DNA from: Marinobacterium sedimentorum
GTDB lineage: Bacteria > Pseudomonadota > Gammaproteobacteria > Pseudomonadales > Balneatricaceae
Reading direction: 5' to 3'
Assembly (NCBI RefSeq): GCF_024267675.1
Contig: NZ_JALDYX010000022.1
Coordinates: forward strand, 1 to 64,000
Length of the DNA stretch: 64,000 bases
In this document: piece after piece, positions 24,759-34,150 of the stretch
Layout of the letters: each line of letters begins with the position of its first letter
Numbering within the stretch: the first letter of the stretch is position 1
Translations under genes and position numbers: made by a program
The notes under the pieces: model-generated
Seen by the model: the letters and a program-made list of their open reading frames with translations, nothing else
The model's database searches: none
Told to the model about the DNA's origin: nothing

Positions 24759-26534
24759 CTAGCTGTGCGTATCGAACTGCAGCTTGGCCAGTTGTGCATA
24801 GAGGGCAGAGGTCTGTATCAGTTCCTGATGCGTCCCCTGGGCGACCAGGCGGCCGTGGTCCAGCACCGCGATGCGATCGGCTGACTGCACCGTCGCCAGA
24901 CGGTGTGCGATCACCAGGGTGGTACGACCGTGCATCAGGCTTTCGAGCGCCAGTTGTACGGCACGCTCGCTCCTGGCATCCAGTGCGCTGGTGGCTTCGT
25001 CCAGCAGCAGGATGGGCGCATCGGTAAGGATGGCGCGGGCAATGGTCAAACGCTGCTTTTGTCCGCCGGATAGGCCACTGCCGGCATCGCCCAGGCGGGT
25101 CTGATACCCCTGGGGCAGGGCGCAGATAAAGTCGTGGGCGTGGGCGGCCCGGGCTGCCGCTTCCACTTCCTGCTGACTCGCAGCGGGCTTGCCGTAGCGC
25201 AGATTGTCATCGATGGTGCCAAAAAACAGCGACGGTGTCTGGGATACCAGGGCGAAGCAGCGGCGCAGGTCGGCAGGGTCTAGCGTACGTATATCGATAC
25301 CATCAACGCTAATGTAGCCTTGGCTGCAGTCGAAAAAGCGCAGCAACAAGTCGATGAGGGTCGACTTGCCCGCACCGGAGGGGCCTACCAGAGCAAGGGT
25401 TGTGCCGGGGTCTATGCGCAGGTTGATGGCGTCGAGGGCCGGCGTTTCGGGGCGACCTGGATAGGTAAAGCCCACGCTGTGCAGTTCTATTGTACCGCTG
25501 ATGCGTGGGGGGAGCCGCTGCAGGCCCGCCAGTGGCGCGGTAATTTCATTTTCGCTGGCCAGCAGCTCGACGATGCGCTCGGCGGCGCCTGCCGCACGCT
25601 GCAGATCGCCGATCACTTCACTCACCGAGCCCACCGCGGCACCCACAATAACGCTGTAGAATACAAAAGCCGCCAGCTCGCCCGCGCTAATGCGTCCTGC
25701 GATAACGTCCAGTCCGCCCACCCAGAGCATCAGCCCCACGGCGCCGAGCACCAGCACTATAACAATGCTGATCAGCAGGCCGCGCTGCACCGCGCGCAGC
25801 CGTGCGACGGCAAATGCCTGTTCGACCACGGTGCTGAAGCGGGTCTTGTCCAGCGGCTGATGATTGTAGGCCTGCACGGTCTTGATCTGCCCCAGCACTT
25901 CGCCTACATAGACACCCACATCGGCAATACTGTCCTGGCTGCGCCGGGACAGCCCGCGCACGCGCCGGCCAAACAGGATAATCGGTGCCACCACCAGCGG
26001 CACGCACAGCAGCACCAGCGCGCTGAGCTTGGCGTTGGTGACAAACAGCCAGACGGTGCCGCCCAGCATCATGATCAGGTTGCGCAGCGCCACTGAAACG
26101 GATGAGCCGATCACGGCCTGCAGCAAGGTGGTATCGGCGGTGAGGCGTGACTGTATTTCGAGCCCGCGATTGCTTTCGAAAAAGCCGGGGTGCAGATCAA
26201 TCAGGTGATTGAAAACCTGGCTGCGAATATCGGCGACCACGCGCTCGCCAAGCCAGGTGACCCAGTAGTAGCGCGCAAAGGTGCCCAGCGCCAAAGCGAT
26301 GACCAGCAGCAGAAAGAGCTGCACATAGTGGCGCAACTGCGCGGTGGAGCCGGTTGTAAATCCCTGATCAATGATCAGTCTCACGCCCTGGCCGATCGAC
26401 AGCGTGATGGCCGCGGTGAACAGCAGCGCGCCCAGGGCATAGGCAATCTGGCGTTTATAGGGGCGCAGGTATACCAGAATGCTCATGAGCGACGCGCGTG
26501 GAATGGGGGTTTTGCGGTGGCTGTCACCGAGCAT
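24759..26534 (-). CDS. ABC exporter, fused membrane and ATPase domains
   Basis: The ATG at 26534 (CAGGAAG upstream) gives 591 residues; an in-frame extension to 26639 lacks a site. Six membrane helices (about residues 22-310) precede an ATPase domain with Walker A GPSGAGKST, signature SGLSGGQKQRLTIARAIL, Walker B ILLLDEATSALD and switch histidine VIAHRLAT. It is a half-transporter of the MsbA/BmrA type, acting as a homodimer in the inner membrane. MsbA itself is normally next to lpxK, which is absent here, so a drug or lipid exporter of unknown substrate is the safer call. Confidence 0.93.
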   Translation of the reverse strand: MLGDSHRKTPIPRASLMSILVYLRPYKRQIAYALGALLFTAAITLSIGQGVRLIIDQGFTTGSTAQLRHYVQLFLLLVIALALGTFARYYWVTWLGERVVADIRSQVFNHLIDLHPGFFESNRGLEIQSRLTADTTLLQAVIGSSVSVALRNLIMMLGGTVWLFVTNAKLSALVLLCVPLVVAPIILFGRRVRGLSRRSQDSIADVGVYVGEVLGQIKTVQAYNHQPLDKTRFSTVVEQAFAVARLRAVQRGLLISIVIVLVLGAVGLMLWVGGLDVIAGRISAGELAAFVFYSVIVGAAVGSVSEVIGDLQRAAGAAERIVELLASENEITAPLAGLQRLPPRISGTIELHSVGFTYPGRPETPALDAINLRIDPGTTLALVGPSGAGKSTLIDLLLRFFDCSQGYISVDGIDIRTLDPADLRRCFALVSQTPSLFFGTIDDNLRYGKPAASQQEVEAAARAAHAHDFICALPQGYQTRLGDAGSGLSGGQKQRLTIARAILTDAPILLLDEATSALDARSERAVQLALESLMHGRTTLVIAHRLATVQSADRIAVLDHGRLVAQGTHQELIQTSALYAQLAKLQFDTHS

Positions 26535-26724
26535 GGGCGTATCTTCCTGATAGTGCTGTAATCGTCTGTTGAGCATGAAGCCGCCCGCTAATCCCGCGAT
26601 ACAACACCCCGTGATGTGCATGAGTGCTGTAACGGCCACGATTCTGGCGTGCCTTGGAGCATCGCTATAGAGTATCCCTGCGACCGGCCTGTCGCCAGGC
26701 AGATTCTACCTCAGGAGCACTATC

Positions 26725-27690
26725 GTGAAAGTTGTAATACCGGATGATTATCAGCATGTAGTGCAGGGGCTGGACTGCTTTTCCCGCCTGCGGGATTTCG
26801 AGGTCGAGGTTTACCATGACTCAGTTGCCAGCATGGATACCCTGGTGGCCCGTTTTGCCTCGGCCGATGCGCTGGTGCTGACCCGTGAGCGCACCTGTAT
26901 CGACGACGCGCTGCTGGCCAGGCTACCGCGCCTTAAACTCATCAGCCAGACCGGCAAGGTCGCGGCGCATATTGATGTTGCGGCCTGTCATCGCCGCGGT
27001 GTTGCCATTGCCGAAGGAACAGGGTCGCCGGTGGCGCCGGCTGAGCTCACCTGGACGCTGATCATGGCGGCGATGCGCGGTCTGGTGCCGGCGGTTAACG
27101 CGATGCAGCAGGGGCGCTGGCAGGTGAATATTGGCGACTGTCTGGCCGGAAAGACACTGGGTATCTGGGGTTTTGGCAAGATCGGCCGTCGTCTGGCGCG
27201 CTATGCAGAGGCCTTTGATATGGAAGTGCTGGTGTGGGGGCGCGAAGATTCGCGCCGAGCCGCCGGTGAATTGGGGCTGGGTGTGGCTGCAAGCAAGGCT
27301 GAGTTTTTTACCGCCTGCGATGTGCTGAGTCTGCATTTGCGCTTGAACGCCGATACCCGTGGTCTTGTGCACTACGAGGATCTGATCCGCATGAAAACCG
27401 ATGCGCTTTTTGTTAATACCAGCCGTGCCGAGCTTGTTGAGCCCGGCGCCTTGCAACAGGCGCTGCAGTTGGGTCGTCCTGGTCGGGCGGCACTGGATGT
27501 GTATGAACAGGAGCCTGTTATCGACGCCGGGTACTGGGCGCTGAAAATGGACAAGGTGCTCTGCAGTCCCCATCTGGGGTATGTCGAACGCGCGGGTTAT
27601 GAGCTCTATTTCGACGCCGCATTTTCCAACGTCGTACAGTTCTTTGCCGGGCGCCCGGCAAATATCATCAACCCGCAGGTGCGCACCTGA
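26725..27690 (+). CDS. D-2-hydroxyacid dehydrogenase family protein
   Basis: This 321-residue NAD-dependent enzyme has the nucleotide-binding GFGKIGRRLARY (about residues 151-162) and the catalytic Arg (NTSRAELV), Glu (DVYEQEP) and His (SPHLGYVERAGYE) of the family. It is related to SerA and glyoxylate/hydroxypyruvate reductases. The variant HLGY in place of the usual HxG(A/W) suggests a substrate outside the best-known groups. A CAGGAGC site precedes the ATG. It stands alone between a divergent ABC exporter and the MBL hydrolase. Hydroxypyruvate would fit the window's chemistry but is unproven. Confidence 0.9.
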   Translation: MKVVIPDDYQHVVQGLDCFSRLRDFEVEVYHDSVASMDTLVARFASADALVLTRERTCIDDALLARLPRLKLISQTGKVAAHIDVAACHRRGVAIAEGTGSPVAPAELTWTLIMAAMRGLVPAVNAMQQGRWQVNIGDCLAGKTLGIWGFGKIGRRLARYAEAFDMEVLVWGREDSRRAAGELGLGVAASKAEFFTACDVLSLHLRLNADTRGLVHYEDLIRMKTDALFVNTSRAELVEPGALQQALQLGRPGRAALDVYEQEPVIDAGYWALKMDKVLCSPHLGYVERAGYELYFDAAFSNVVQFFAGRPANIINPQVRT

Positions 27691-27747
27691 GCTTGTCCGG
27701 CTTTATGGGGGCTGTCGGACTAAGCTGTATGCAACAGGAGGCACACC

Positions 27748-29103
27748 ATGAAAATCACTTTTCTCGGCGGTACTGAAACTGTTACCGGTTCCAAGTATCT
27801 GGTCAGTAGCGGTGATACCCAGGTGCTGGTGGATTGCGGTCTTTTTCAGGGCTACAAATGGCTGCGCGAGCGCAACTGGCAGGGCTTGCCGCTGGATCGA
27901 GCTCAACTTGATGCAGTCATTCTGACCCATGCGCACCTTGATCATTCGGGCTATTTGCCCGTGTTGTATCGCGACGGTTACCGGGGACCTGTCTATTGTC
28001 ATCCGGCGACGCAGGCGCTTTGTGGTGTGCTGCTACCCGATAGCGGTCATTTGCAGGAAGAGGATGCGCGTTTTTACGGTCGTCATCGTCTGGGCAAGCA
28101 TGCCCATCCTGAGCCGCTGTATGATCGTGCCACGGCAGAGAAATGCCTGGAATTACTGCACCCGGTCGAATTCGACCACAGGTTCAGCATCGGCAGCATG
28201 AAAATCACCCTGCAGCCGGTTGGCCATATTCTGGGCGCCGGCTGTGTCATCATTGAGGCCGAGGGTAAGCGGATCGGTTTTTCCGGAGATGTCGGTCGGC
28301 CCGACGACCTTTTTATGCGCCCGCCCAAGCCTCTGCCGGAACTCGACCTGCTGATGCTTGAGTCCACCTATGGTAATCGCCGGCACGAAGAGATTGATCC
28401 TTATGAGCAGCTCAGGGATGTTGTCAATGAGACCGCAAAGGGCGGCGGGGTGCTGCTGATTCCGAGTTTTGCGGTGGGGCGAGCGCAGGTGCTGCAGCAT
28501 ATGCTGGCCACCTTGATGGCGGATGGCCGGATTCCGAGGATGCCGGTGTTCCTCGACAGTCCGATGGCGATTGACGTGTCCGACATCTATTGCCGTTTTC
28601 ATGCAGAGCATCGCCTGAGTGCCGATGATTGCCGGCGCATGTGCCGGACCGTGCAGTATGTGAAAACAGTGGAAGGTTCCCGGGCGCTGGGCGACCAGCC
28701 TTTTCCCCATATCATCATCGCCGGCAGCGGTATGGTCTCGGGGGGCAGGATACTGCATCACCTGAAAGCGCTGCTATCGGACCACCGCACGACGGTACTG
28801 CTGACAGGCTATCAGGCGGGTGGCACGCGTGGCGCCAAGATGCAGGAAGGCGTTGACAGTGTGAAAATTCATGGTGAATGGGTGAAAAACCGCGCCCGGA
28901 TCAGAACCTTGCACGGTTTGTCCGGCCATGGTGACTATGTGGATATAGGCAACTGGCTCGCAGCTTCGGCGCTCAAACCCGGCACCAGAATTCAACTGGT
29001 ACACGGCGATCCCGATGCGCTTGAGGGCATGCGTGACCACCTGCGTCGAACGCTGCCATTCGAGGTTGAGGTGGCCGGTTATCGTAATATCCTGACGGTT
29101 TGA
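27748..29103 (+). CDS. Beta-CASP metallo-beta-lactamase fold RNA hydrolase
   Basis: This 451-residue protein has the zinc-binding motif HAHLDH (His61, His63, Asp65, His66) near the N-terminus. A middle beta-CASP domain follows, with FAVGRAQ and GSGMVSGGRILHHLK, then the C-terminal LSGHGDYVDI histidine. Family members related to CPSF-73/YshA cleave RNA. Bacterial representatives are common but mostly unstudied. It has a clear CAGGAGG site and lies 57 bases after the dehydrogenase gene, so the two may be co-transcribed. Confidence 0.92.
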   Translation: MKITFLGGTETVTGSKYLVSSGDTQVLVDCGLFQGYKWLRERNWQGLPLDRAQLDAVILTHAHLDHSGYLPVLYRDGYRGPVYCHPATQALCGVLLPDSGHLQEEDARFYGRHRLGKHAHPEPLYDRATAEKCLELLHPVEFDHRFSIGSMKITLQPVGHILGAGCVIIEAEGKRIGFSGDVGRPDDLFMRPPKPLPELDLLMLESTYGNRRHEEIDPYEQLRDVVNETAKGGGVLLIPSFAVGRAQVLQHMLATLMADGRIPRMPVFLDSPMAIDVSDIYCRFHAEHRLSADDCRRMCRTVQYVKTVEGSRALGDQPFPHIIIAGSGMVSGGRILHHLKALLSDHRTTVLLTGYQAGGTRGAKMQEGVDSVKIHGEWVKNRARIRTLHGLSGHGDYVDIGNWLAASALKPGTRIQLVHGDPDALEGMRDHLRRTLPFEVEVAGYRNILTV

Positions 29104-29622
29104 ATAATAAAAGGCACCAGGCGCTGCAGGTTATGCCGCTGGGATATATTGCACATTCAATCGCTCCCGACGATGGAATAAGGCAATTTTTGAGCTCTTT
29201 TAAGGCGATAAATCGGCAGGATAGCCGATTTACACAGCATGAGCTGCCTATGGGGAAAGCGACAGGGATGTCGCTGGTGAATAGTGGAGCCATGAAAGAG
29301 TACAAAAAATGCCCCTCTCTCTACCGGAGACAATCGGCTTTTCCGCACGACTGCATGGATGCAGGATGCAGGGCGAAGCAGGATGCCCGAGCCGAGTAGA
29401 TCCGTGTTAAGTCCGACAGGCTGCCAGTATGGGCCCGGGGCTTAAGCCATTGCAGGGTGCAAATTAGACGGCGCCTTAGTCGCTGTTGTTTTTATACCGT
29501 TATCTTATACGTGCCTGCTTATTCAACTCGGTGGCAACCGGGTCATCAGCCATGCGCCAGGCTGAATGGGGTCGGCCTGGGGCAGACTAACCTTCAGTCT
29601 GAGATTAACCGAGGTGGAACCC
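29104..29622. other. Gene-poor gap upstream of msrA with a dispersed hairpin repeat
   Basis: No convincing gene fills these 519 bases; the only frame (TTG at 29100) lacks coding character. The segment 29351-29402 holds a hairpin-bearing repeat related, in inverted orientation, to 59954-60008. The msrA promoter should lie in the last 200 bases but was not pinned down. Confidence 0.55.
29351..29402 (-). repeat. Copy A of a dispersed hairpin repeat
   Basis: Read on the minus strand, this roughly 52-bp stretch aligns without gaps to 59954-60008 at about 78% identity by eye. It carries the hairpin CTGCA-TCCA-TGCAG, where the other copy has CTACA-TCCT-TGTAG. The paired change keeps the stem. Confidence 0.6.
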
Positions 29623-30204
29623 ATGAAAATTCACGCAATCGCAACCTTGGCGCTGCTGGGCGCATTGCAACCTTCAGCGGTGCTGGCCGACAAGGCCATT
29701 TTTGCCGGTGGCTGTTTCTGGTGCATGGAGCAGGCGTTTCAGCCCCAGACGGGGGTGACGGATGTGGTATCCGGCTTTACCGGCGGCACCCTGGAGAACC
29801 CGGTGTATGACGGTAATCACGACGGACACTACGAGGCGATTGAGATCACCTACGACCCCAAGTTGATCAGCTACCAGCAGCTGCTGGATCTTTACTGGGT
29901 GAACGTCGACCCGTTCGACAGCCGGGGGCAGTTCTGTGACAAGGGGCCCAGTTACCTGAGCGCCATCTTTGTGCTGGATGATAGCCAGCGCGCCCTGGCA
30001 GAGGCATCCCGCCAGCAAGTTGTGAACGAGTTTGCCGACAGCACGGTCGTCACGCCGGTGCTGGATGCAACACGTTTCTATCCCGTGGTGGAAGGGCACC
30101 AGGACTACTACATCAAGAATCCGATCCGCTACCGCTACTACAAAGCCGCGTGCAGGCGCGTTTCGCGGTTGCAGGATATCTGGGGTGAACGGGCTTCCCA
30201 CTGA
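29623..30204 (+). CDS. msrA: Peptide methionine sulfoxide reductase MsrA, exported
   Basis: The ATG at 29623 with GAGGTGG upstream gives 193 residues. The first 22 residues look like a Sec signal peptide (MKIHAIATLALLGALQPSAVLA), followed by the mature MsrA domain with the catalytic GCFWCME motif near residue 30. YPVVEGHQDYYIKNP and a C-terminal resolving cysteine (AACRRVS) are also present. MsrA reduces methionine-S-sulfoxide in proteins. Most bacterial MsrA are cytoplasmic; this one appears periplasmic, where it would need a periplasmic electron donor. Confidence 0.93.
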   Translation: MKIHAIATLALLGALQPSAVLADKAIFAGGCFWCMEQAFQPQTGVTDVVSGFTGGTLENPVYDGNHDGHYEAIEITYDPKLISYQQLLDLYWVNVDPFDSRGQFCDKGPSYLSAIFVLDDSQRALAEASRQQVVNEFADSTVVTPVLDATRFYPVVEGHQDYYIKNPIRYRYYKAACRRVSRLQDIWGERASH

Positions 30205-30292
30205 GGATGTGGGGTTGTGGCAAGACTGATCGCGAATTTAAACGGGTGCCTCGTCTTGCGGCCTCTGCCGACGGGCACCCGGTCAACGACCC

Positions 30293-30811
30293 TTAGTCAC
30301 ACAGCAACTGTGCAAAGTCCAGTACTGGCTGCGCGTCAGCCGCTAAATGGTGCTCATCGCAGTTATGCTTCTGTGTAATGAGGTCGATTAGTACAAAGTC
30401 CTGATCGGGGGCCAGTGCCAGCAGCGAGTGATGCCAGACACCGGGGTGGTAGTTGACGCCCTGAGTGCCGTCGCAGAGAAAGGCACGGATATCCGGGCTC
30501 TCAGGCTGTTCCCCCGCCGGTGCCACGACAACGATAAAGGGCCTCTGACCCTGGGGTATAAATGCCTGGCTTGCGAGTGGGTGGCGCTCCAGCACTTTGA
30601 TGGATAACGGTGAGGGCAGGGGCTGTGACCGCGCCAGGCTGATGCCAGCGTGGCCATCCTGGGGGGCTGCAATTATCCGCCCGATATCGTGATAGCGTAT
30701 GGTCGCGCCGCCGTTGATGGCAAAATTCTTGCTGCCATCCATTTCGATTACATCCCCGAAGGGTGCAAAGGCGGTACGTTCCAGTGCTTCTATTTTCAGC
30801 CTTCTGGTCAT
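30293..30811 (-). CDS. allA: Ureidoglycolate lyase
   Basis: This 172-residue cupin-fold protein has AllA signatures: AFAPFGDVIEM (about residues 15-25), LERHPLASQAFIPQ, and NYHPGVWHHSLLAL (about 120-133), which carries active-site histidines. It cleaves ureidoglycolate to glyoxylate and urea. It begins three bases after the allantoicase stop, so the two are an operon. The glyoxylate produced can enter Gcl or malate synthase encoded earlier in the window. Confidence 0.94.
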   Translation of the reverse strand: MTRRLKIEALERTAFAPFGDVIEMDGSKNFAINGGATIRYHDIGRIIAAPQDGHAGISLARSQPLPSPLSIKVLERHPLASQAFIPQGQRPFIVVVAPAGEQPESPDIRAFLCDGTQGVNYHPGVWHHSLLALAPDQDFVLIDLITQKHNCDEHHLAADAQPVLDFAQLLCD

Positions 30812-30814
30812 CGA

Positions 30815-31828
30815 TCAGGACTCCCTGTGGGCGTTGTCGACAGGTGTGCCAATCAGGCGCAACCGGCTGATGCCGCCATCGGGAAAGATATTCAGGCGCA
30901 CATGGGTAATGGTGCCGATCGGGTTCACCTCAGGGCCAAAAAAGTGCTGTTCATGGGCCTGCAGTTTTTGAGTCGGCAGCAACTCCTGCCAGAACAGACT
31001 CTGGGTTTCGATCTGGTCATCGGTGCCACCTTTGACAAAGGCCGCCTGAATAGAGCAGCTGTCCGGGTAATTGCCCTTGAAGTGGGCGGTATCGACCTCG
31101 ATACGCTGGATGTCGCCAGGGTGCCCCAGCGCTACTATGACCCAGTCGTTGCCAGGTGTGCGGCGGCGGGCGGTTTCCCAGCCATCCCCCATATTGATGC
31201 CACGGCCAGGGTTGAGAATGTTGGCCATGCGGCCGAAGTGTTCGTCACTGCAGGCCAGGGTGCGCCCGCCGTGCACTACGGCGGCGAGGTCGATGGGGGT
31301 CTGGCTGCCGGCTTCAATACGCGACTGCGGCCGTCCCCATACACGCAGACGGGCTATGCCGCCATCCGGGTAGATATTGAGTCGCAGGTGAGTCCAGCTA
31401 CGCTCATCCGTAATGGGGTGGACATGGTGCGCATTGCCGGACAGGGCGACTGAGGGCAGGATCTCCGTCCAGCGTGTATCTGCGTTTGGTTCGCCGCTGT
31501 CGCACTGGCAGGCGTCTACCGACGCCGATGGCGGAAAGTTACCGGTAAAATGGCTGGTGTCCAGGTCAATACCCTTGATAGTGCCTGGCAGCCCCAGGCG
31601 GATGATGCTGTAGTCAAAGCCTTCACAGCGTTTGCGGCGGGACTCCCAGCCGTCCATCCACTTGCCATTGTCGTCGAACAGTCCTTCTTTCCACTGCGGC
31701 TCAGTGTGAGACAGCATGCGGCTGGCTGACGCGAAGAAATCGTCGGTGCAGAACAGTACCTCGGCGCCAAAACGGTCGTCGGCCAGGTTGGGCCAGCGGG
31801 TTGCAAGATCAATCGCAGTATTGGTCAT
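30815..31828 (-). CDS. alc: Allantoicase
   Basis: This 337-residue protein is made of two related jelly-roll domains (about residues 20-170 and 190-330). Both contain matching segments such as MDGWESRRKR/MGDGWETARRR and IKGIDLDTSHFTGNFP/IQRIEVDTAHFKGNYP, the internal duplication typical of allantoicase. It hydrolyses allantoate to ureidoglycolate and urea. It is followed by allA. Allantoinase and uricase genes are not in the window. The long AT-rich upstream gap is shared with a divergent carrier gene. Confidence 0.95.
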   Translation of the reverse strand: MTNTAIDLATRWPNLADDRFGAEVLFCTDDFFASASRMLSHTEPQWKEGLFDDNGKWMDGWESRRKRCEGFDYSIIRLGLPGTIKGIDLDTSHFTGNFPPSASVDACQCDSGEPNADTRWTEILPSVALSGNAHHVHPITDERSWTHLRLNIYPDGGIARLRVWGRPQSRIEAGSQTPIDLAAVVHGGRTLACSDEHFGRMANILNPGRGINMGDGWETARRRTPGNDWVIVALGHPGDIQRIEVDTAHFKGNYPDSCSIQAAFVKGGTDDQIETQSLFWQELLPTQKLQAHEQHFFGPEVNPIGTITHVRLNIFPDGGISRLRLIGTPVDNAHRES

Positions 31829-32315
31829 GGTCGTTTTTCCATCTTATTGATATTCAGTTATTCGCCGAAGGGCGCCGTCGCTTGTGCCGATAATACTTAA
31901 CTCAGCCTTATCGCCTCAGTTAATATATTCCGGTAATTTTCCTGATCAAATAGTCAGTTAATTGGTCGGCTGTATTCATGTGATCTTATATAACTCACGC
32001 CGAGTAGGACGCTCTTCGAAACAGGATTGTACGCAATCTGTTCTCTTAATCAATACTATATTTTCACTTTTATTTTCTTTGAAAATTAATTATCATTTGT
32101 TGGCTGGTGCAGGGATGTGCCCGAAATTTTCTAATTCGTGTATGTGATGGATCCTGGCAGCGGAGCACGCCGTCGGTGTTTTCACCGCGGCGAGAGGCTC
32201 GAGTAACGCGTCAGGAAAAGATGACGCTGCCCGTGGCTGCCTTGACAGGCCTCAAGGTAGTCCTGAGAACAAAAGCGGGTTCACCAATAAAAAACATAAA
32301 TGAGGTGTATATACT
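31829..32315. other. AT-rich divergent control region between alc and YfcC-type carrier
   Basis: These 487 bases separate divergent genes and are strongly AT-rich between about 31840 and 32130. An inverted repeat CCTTGA-N6-TCAAGG is at 32240-32257, close to the carrier start. TGAAAATTAATT at 32080-32091 resembles two sites before the RpiR gene. A further frame at 32107-32379 is not convincing. Confidence 0.5.
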
Positions 32316-33800
32316 ATGGCAGACGCCAACAGCAGCAACCCAGGTGTGGCTGAGTCTCTGTCTGGTAACCACACGATAGCCCCGGAGGTTGACGTGAAGA
32401 CCAGAAAATCATTCGAGATGCCCCATATCTACGTCATATTGTTCGTTTTCAGTGCCATTGCGGCCTTGATGACCTACATAGTGCCGGCCGGTCAGTATGA
32501 CCGCATACCCGGCCCGAATGGCCGTACCACCATTGATCCTGATTCCTTCCGAATCATTGATTCGACGCCTGTTGGCCTGCAGGACTTCATGCTCGCAATA
32601 CCCCGTGGCCTGATGGATGCCGGGGTGGTGGTGTTCTTCACCTTTATCATCGGCGGCATGTTCATGGTGCTGCGGCGAACCGGCATTATCGAGATCGGTG
32701 TCGACAAGCTGACGCGTCGTTTTGCGCATAACAGCATAGTGGTCATTCCGGTGCTGATGGTGACATTTGCGGTCATTGCAACGTTAATCGGCACCCAGGA
32801 ACTGGCGCTGGTCTATGTGCCGGTGATACTGCCGCTCATGATTGCCTTGCGCTTCGATTCGGTCACCGCGGCGGGGGTTGCGCTCTGCGCGACCACGGCG
32901 GGCTTTACGGCAGGTGTGCTCAACCCGATCAATACCGGTTTGGGGCAGCAGCTGGCGGGCTTGCCGGTATTCTCCGGCATGGGGCTGCGCTCCATGGCGT
33001 TTGTGGCGATTCTTCTAACCGGTGTGGCTTACGTGATCCGCTACGCCAGCCGGGTGCGCAATAACCCCGAGCTGAGCCTGATGAACGGCGATGCGGCTGA
33101 AGCTGACAAGCGCAAGCGTTACCTGCATGCCGAGTCTGAGGGTGCCCTGACAGCGACGTCGCGGCAGAAGCTGGCTGCGGTGGCTGCCTTCGCCTTCTTC
33201 GGCATTCTGGTCTGGGGTGTGCTGGAGCGTCACTGGTTCATGATGGAAATGGCCGGCCTCTTTGTCATTATGGGTGTGGTTGTCGGTCTGATTGCCGGGC
33301 TCAAGACTGCGGATATCTGTGAAGGCTTTAACGAAGGTTTCCGGGATGTGCTGGTCGGTGCCTTTATTTGCGGTGTGGCCCGTGCCGTTGCCGTGGTGCT
33401 GGAAGACGGCCATATCATGGACACCATGGTACATGGCTTGGGCGGGCTGGTGGGGGGCTTCCCATCCATGCTGTCCGCAATCGGCATGTTTGTATCGCAG
33501 CTGGGTTTCAACTTCGTCATTCCCTCGGGCAGTGGCCAGGCCCTGGTGACCATGCCGATAATGGCGCCGCTGTCCGACCTGATCGGCGTTACCCGCCAGA
33601 CTGCTGTGCTCGCCTATCAGCTGGGTGACGGCCTGAGCAACATCCTGTATCCAACCTCAGGCTATTTTATGGCCACCCTGGCGCTGGCGGGTGTGGGCTG
33701 GAACAAGTGGGTCAAGTTCTTCCTGCCGCTGTTCTGTATCTGGATTGTCATTGCCATGGCGTTCCTGATCTTTGCACAGGCGACCCAGTGGATGGGTTAA
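32316..33800 (+). CDS. YfcC/DcuC-superfamily inner-membrane carrier
   Basis: This 494-residue integral membrane protein has about 12-13 hydrophobic helices. The YfcC-family motifs are visible: MPHIYVILFVFSAIAALMTYIVPAGQYDR at about residues 35-65, VLNPINTGLGQQLAGLP at about 205-220, and FVIPSGSGQALVTMPIMAPLSDLIG in the C-terminal half. Family members are annotated as arginine/ornithine- or C4-dicarboxylate-type carriers, mostly untested. It is divergent from alc-allA and lies upstream of an RpiR regulator, so a ureide or amino acid linked to purine breakdown is a reasonable guess only. GAGGTG lies nine bases before the ATG. Confidence 0.85.
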   Translation: MADANSSNPGVAESLSGNHTIAPEVDVKTRKSFEMPHIYVILFVFSAIAALMTYIVPAGQYDRIPGPNGRTTIDPDSFRIIDSTPVGLQDFMLAIPRGLMDAGVVVFFTFIIGGMFMVLRRTGIIEIGVDKLTRRFAHNSIVVIPVLMVTFAVIATLIGTQELALVYVPVILPLMIALRFDSVTAAGVALCATTAGFTAGVLNPINTGLGQQLAGLPVFSGMGLRSMAFVAILLTGVAYVIRYASRVRNNPELSLMNGDAAEADKRKRYLHAESEGALTATSRQKLAAVAAFAFFGILVWGVLERHWFMMEMAGLFVIMGVVVGLIAGLKTADICEGFNEGFRDVLVGAFICGVARAVAVVLEDGHIMDTMVHGLGGLVGGFPSMLSAIGMFVSQLGFNFVIPSGSGQALVTMPIMAPLSDLIGVTRQTAVLAYQLGDGLSNILYPTSGYFMATLALAGVGWNKWVKFFLPLFCIWIVIAMAFLIFAQATQWMG

Positions 33801-33826
33801 CAGTAAGACGCAGATAGACTCTCTTA

Positions 33827-33860
33827 ATGCCCCCCGGCTTAAAAGCCGGGGGGCATTTTT
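33827..33860 (+). terminator. Rho-independent terminator after the YfcC-type gene
   Basis: A perfect 14-bp stem (ATGCCCCCCGGCTT paired with its complement) with a two-base loop is followed by TTTTTG. It starts 26 bases after the carrier's stop. Confidence 0.9.
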
Positions 33861-34060
33861 GTTTGTGCAGCTGACCTGCCACTTAGCAGAAAGTGTATAG
33901 GCGAGGTTTTTTGGGTGCAGCTGTACAAGGTGCGGCGGTGAATAGCATATCTTTTACTGGGTGAGTTTATGGAGGCACTGATACAACATTAATTTTATGC
34001 ATGATGTTTATTTGACCGGAACAAGATTGTGCTGATGTTTAACTGCTAATGTATACAAAA

Positions 34061-34100
34061 TGAAAACAAATTTTTAGTTAATATATACTTGAAACAAATT
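34061..34100. promoter_or_regulatory. Candidate operator repeat upstream of RpiR-type gene
   Basis: TGAAAACAAATT and TGAAACAAATT occur 29 bases apart in AT-rich DNA, and a similar TGAAAATTAATT lies at 32080-32091 between alc and the carrier. A shared site would fit control of all three by the RpiR protein. The words are AT-rich and could recur by chance. Confidence 0.3.
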
Positions 34101-34150
34101 ATCGTTCCGGCGCCTGTTTAATGTGAATAAACAATAAAGGGGTGCTTTAG

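Noticed and set aside
29100..29399. An open frame of 99 codons beginning with TTG after the beta-CASP gene.
   Set aside because: There is no ribosome site, no recognisable motif and biased composition, and it overlaps the hairpin repeat; it is more likely noncoding.
24486..29412. The 15-mer AGATCCGTGTTAAGT occurs in two intergenic gaps (24486-24500 and 29398-29412).
   Set aside because: In 64 kb about two exact 15-mer matches are expected by chance, and the flanks do not align.
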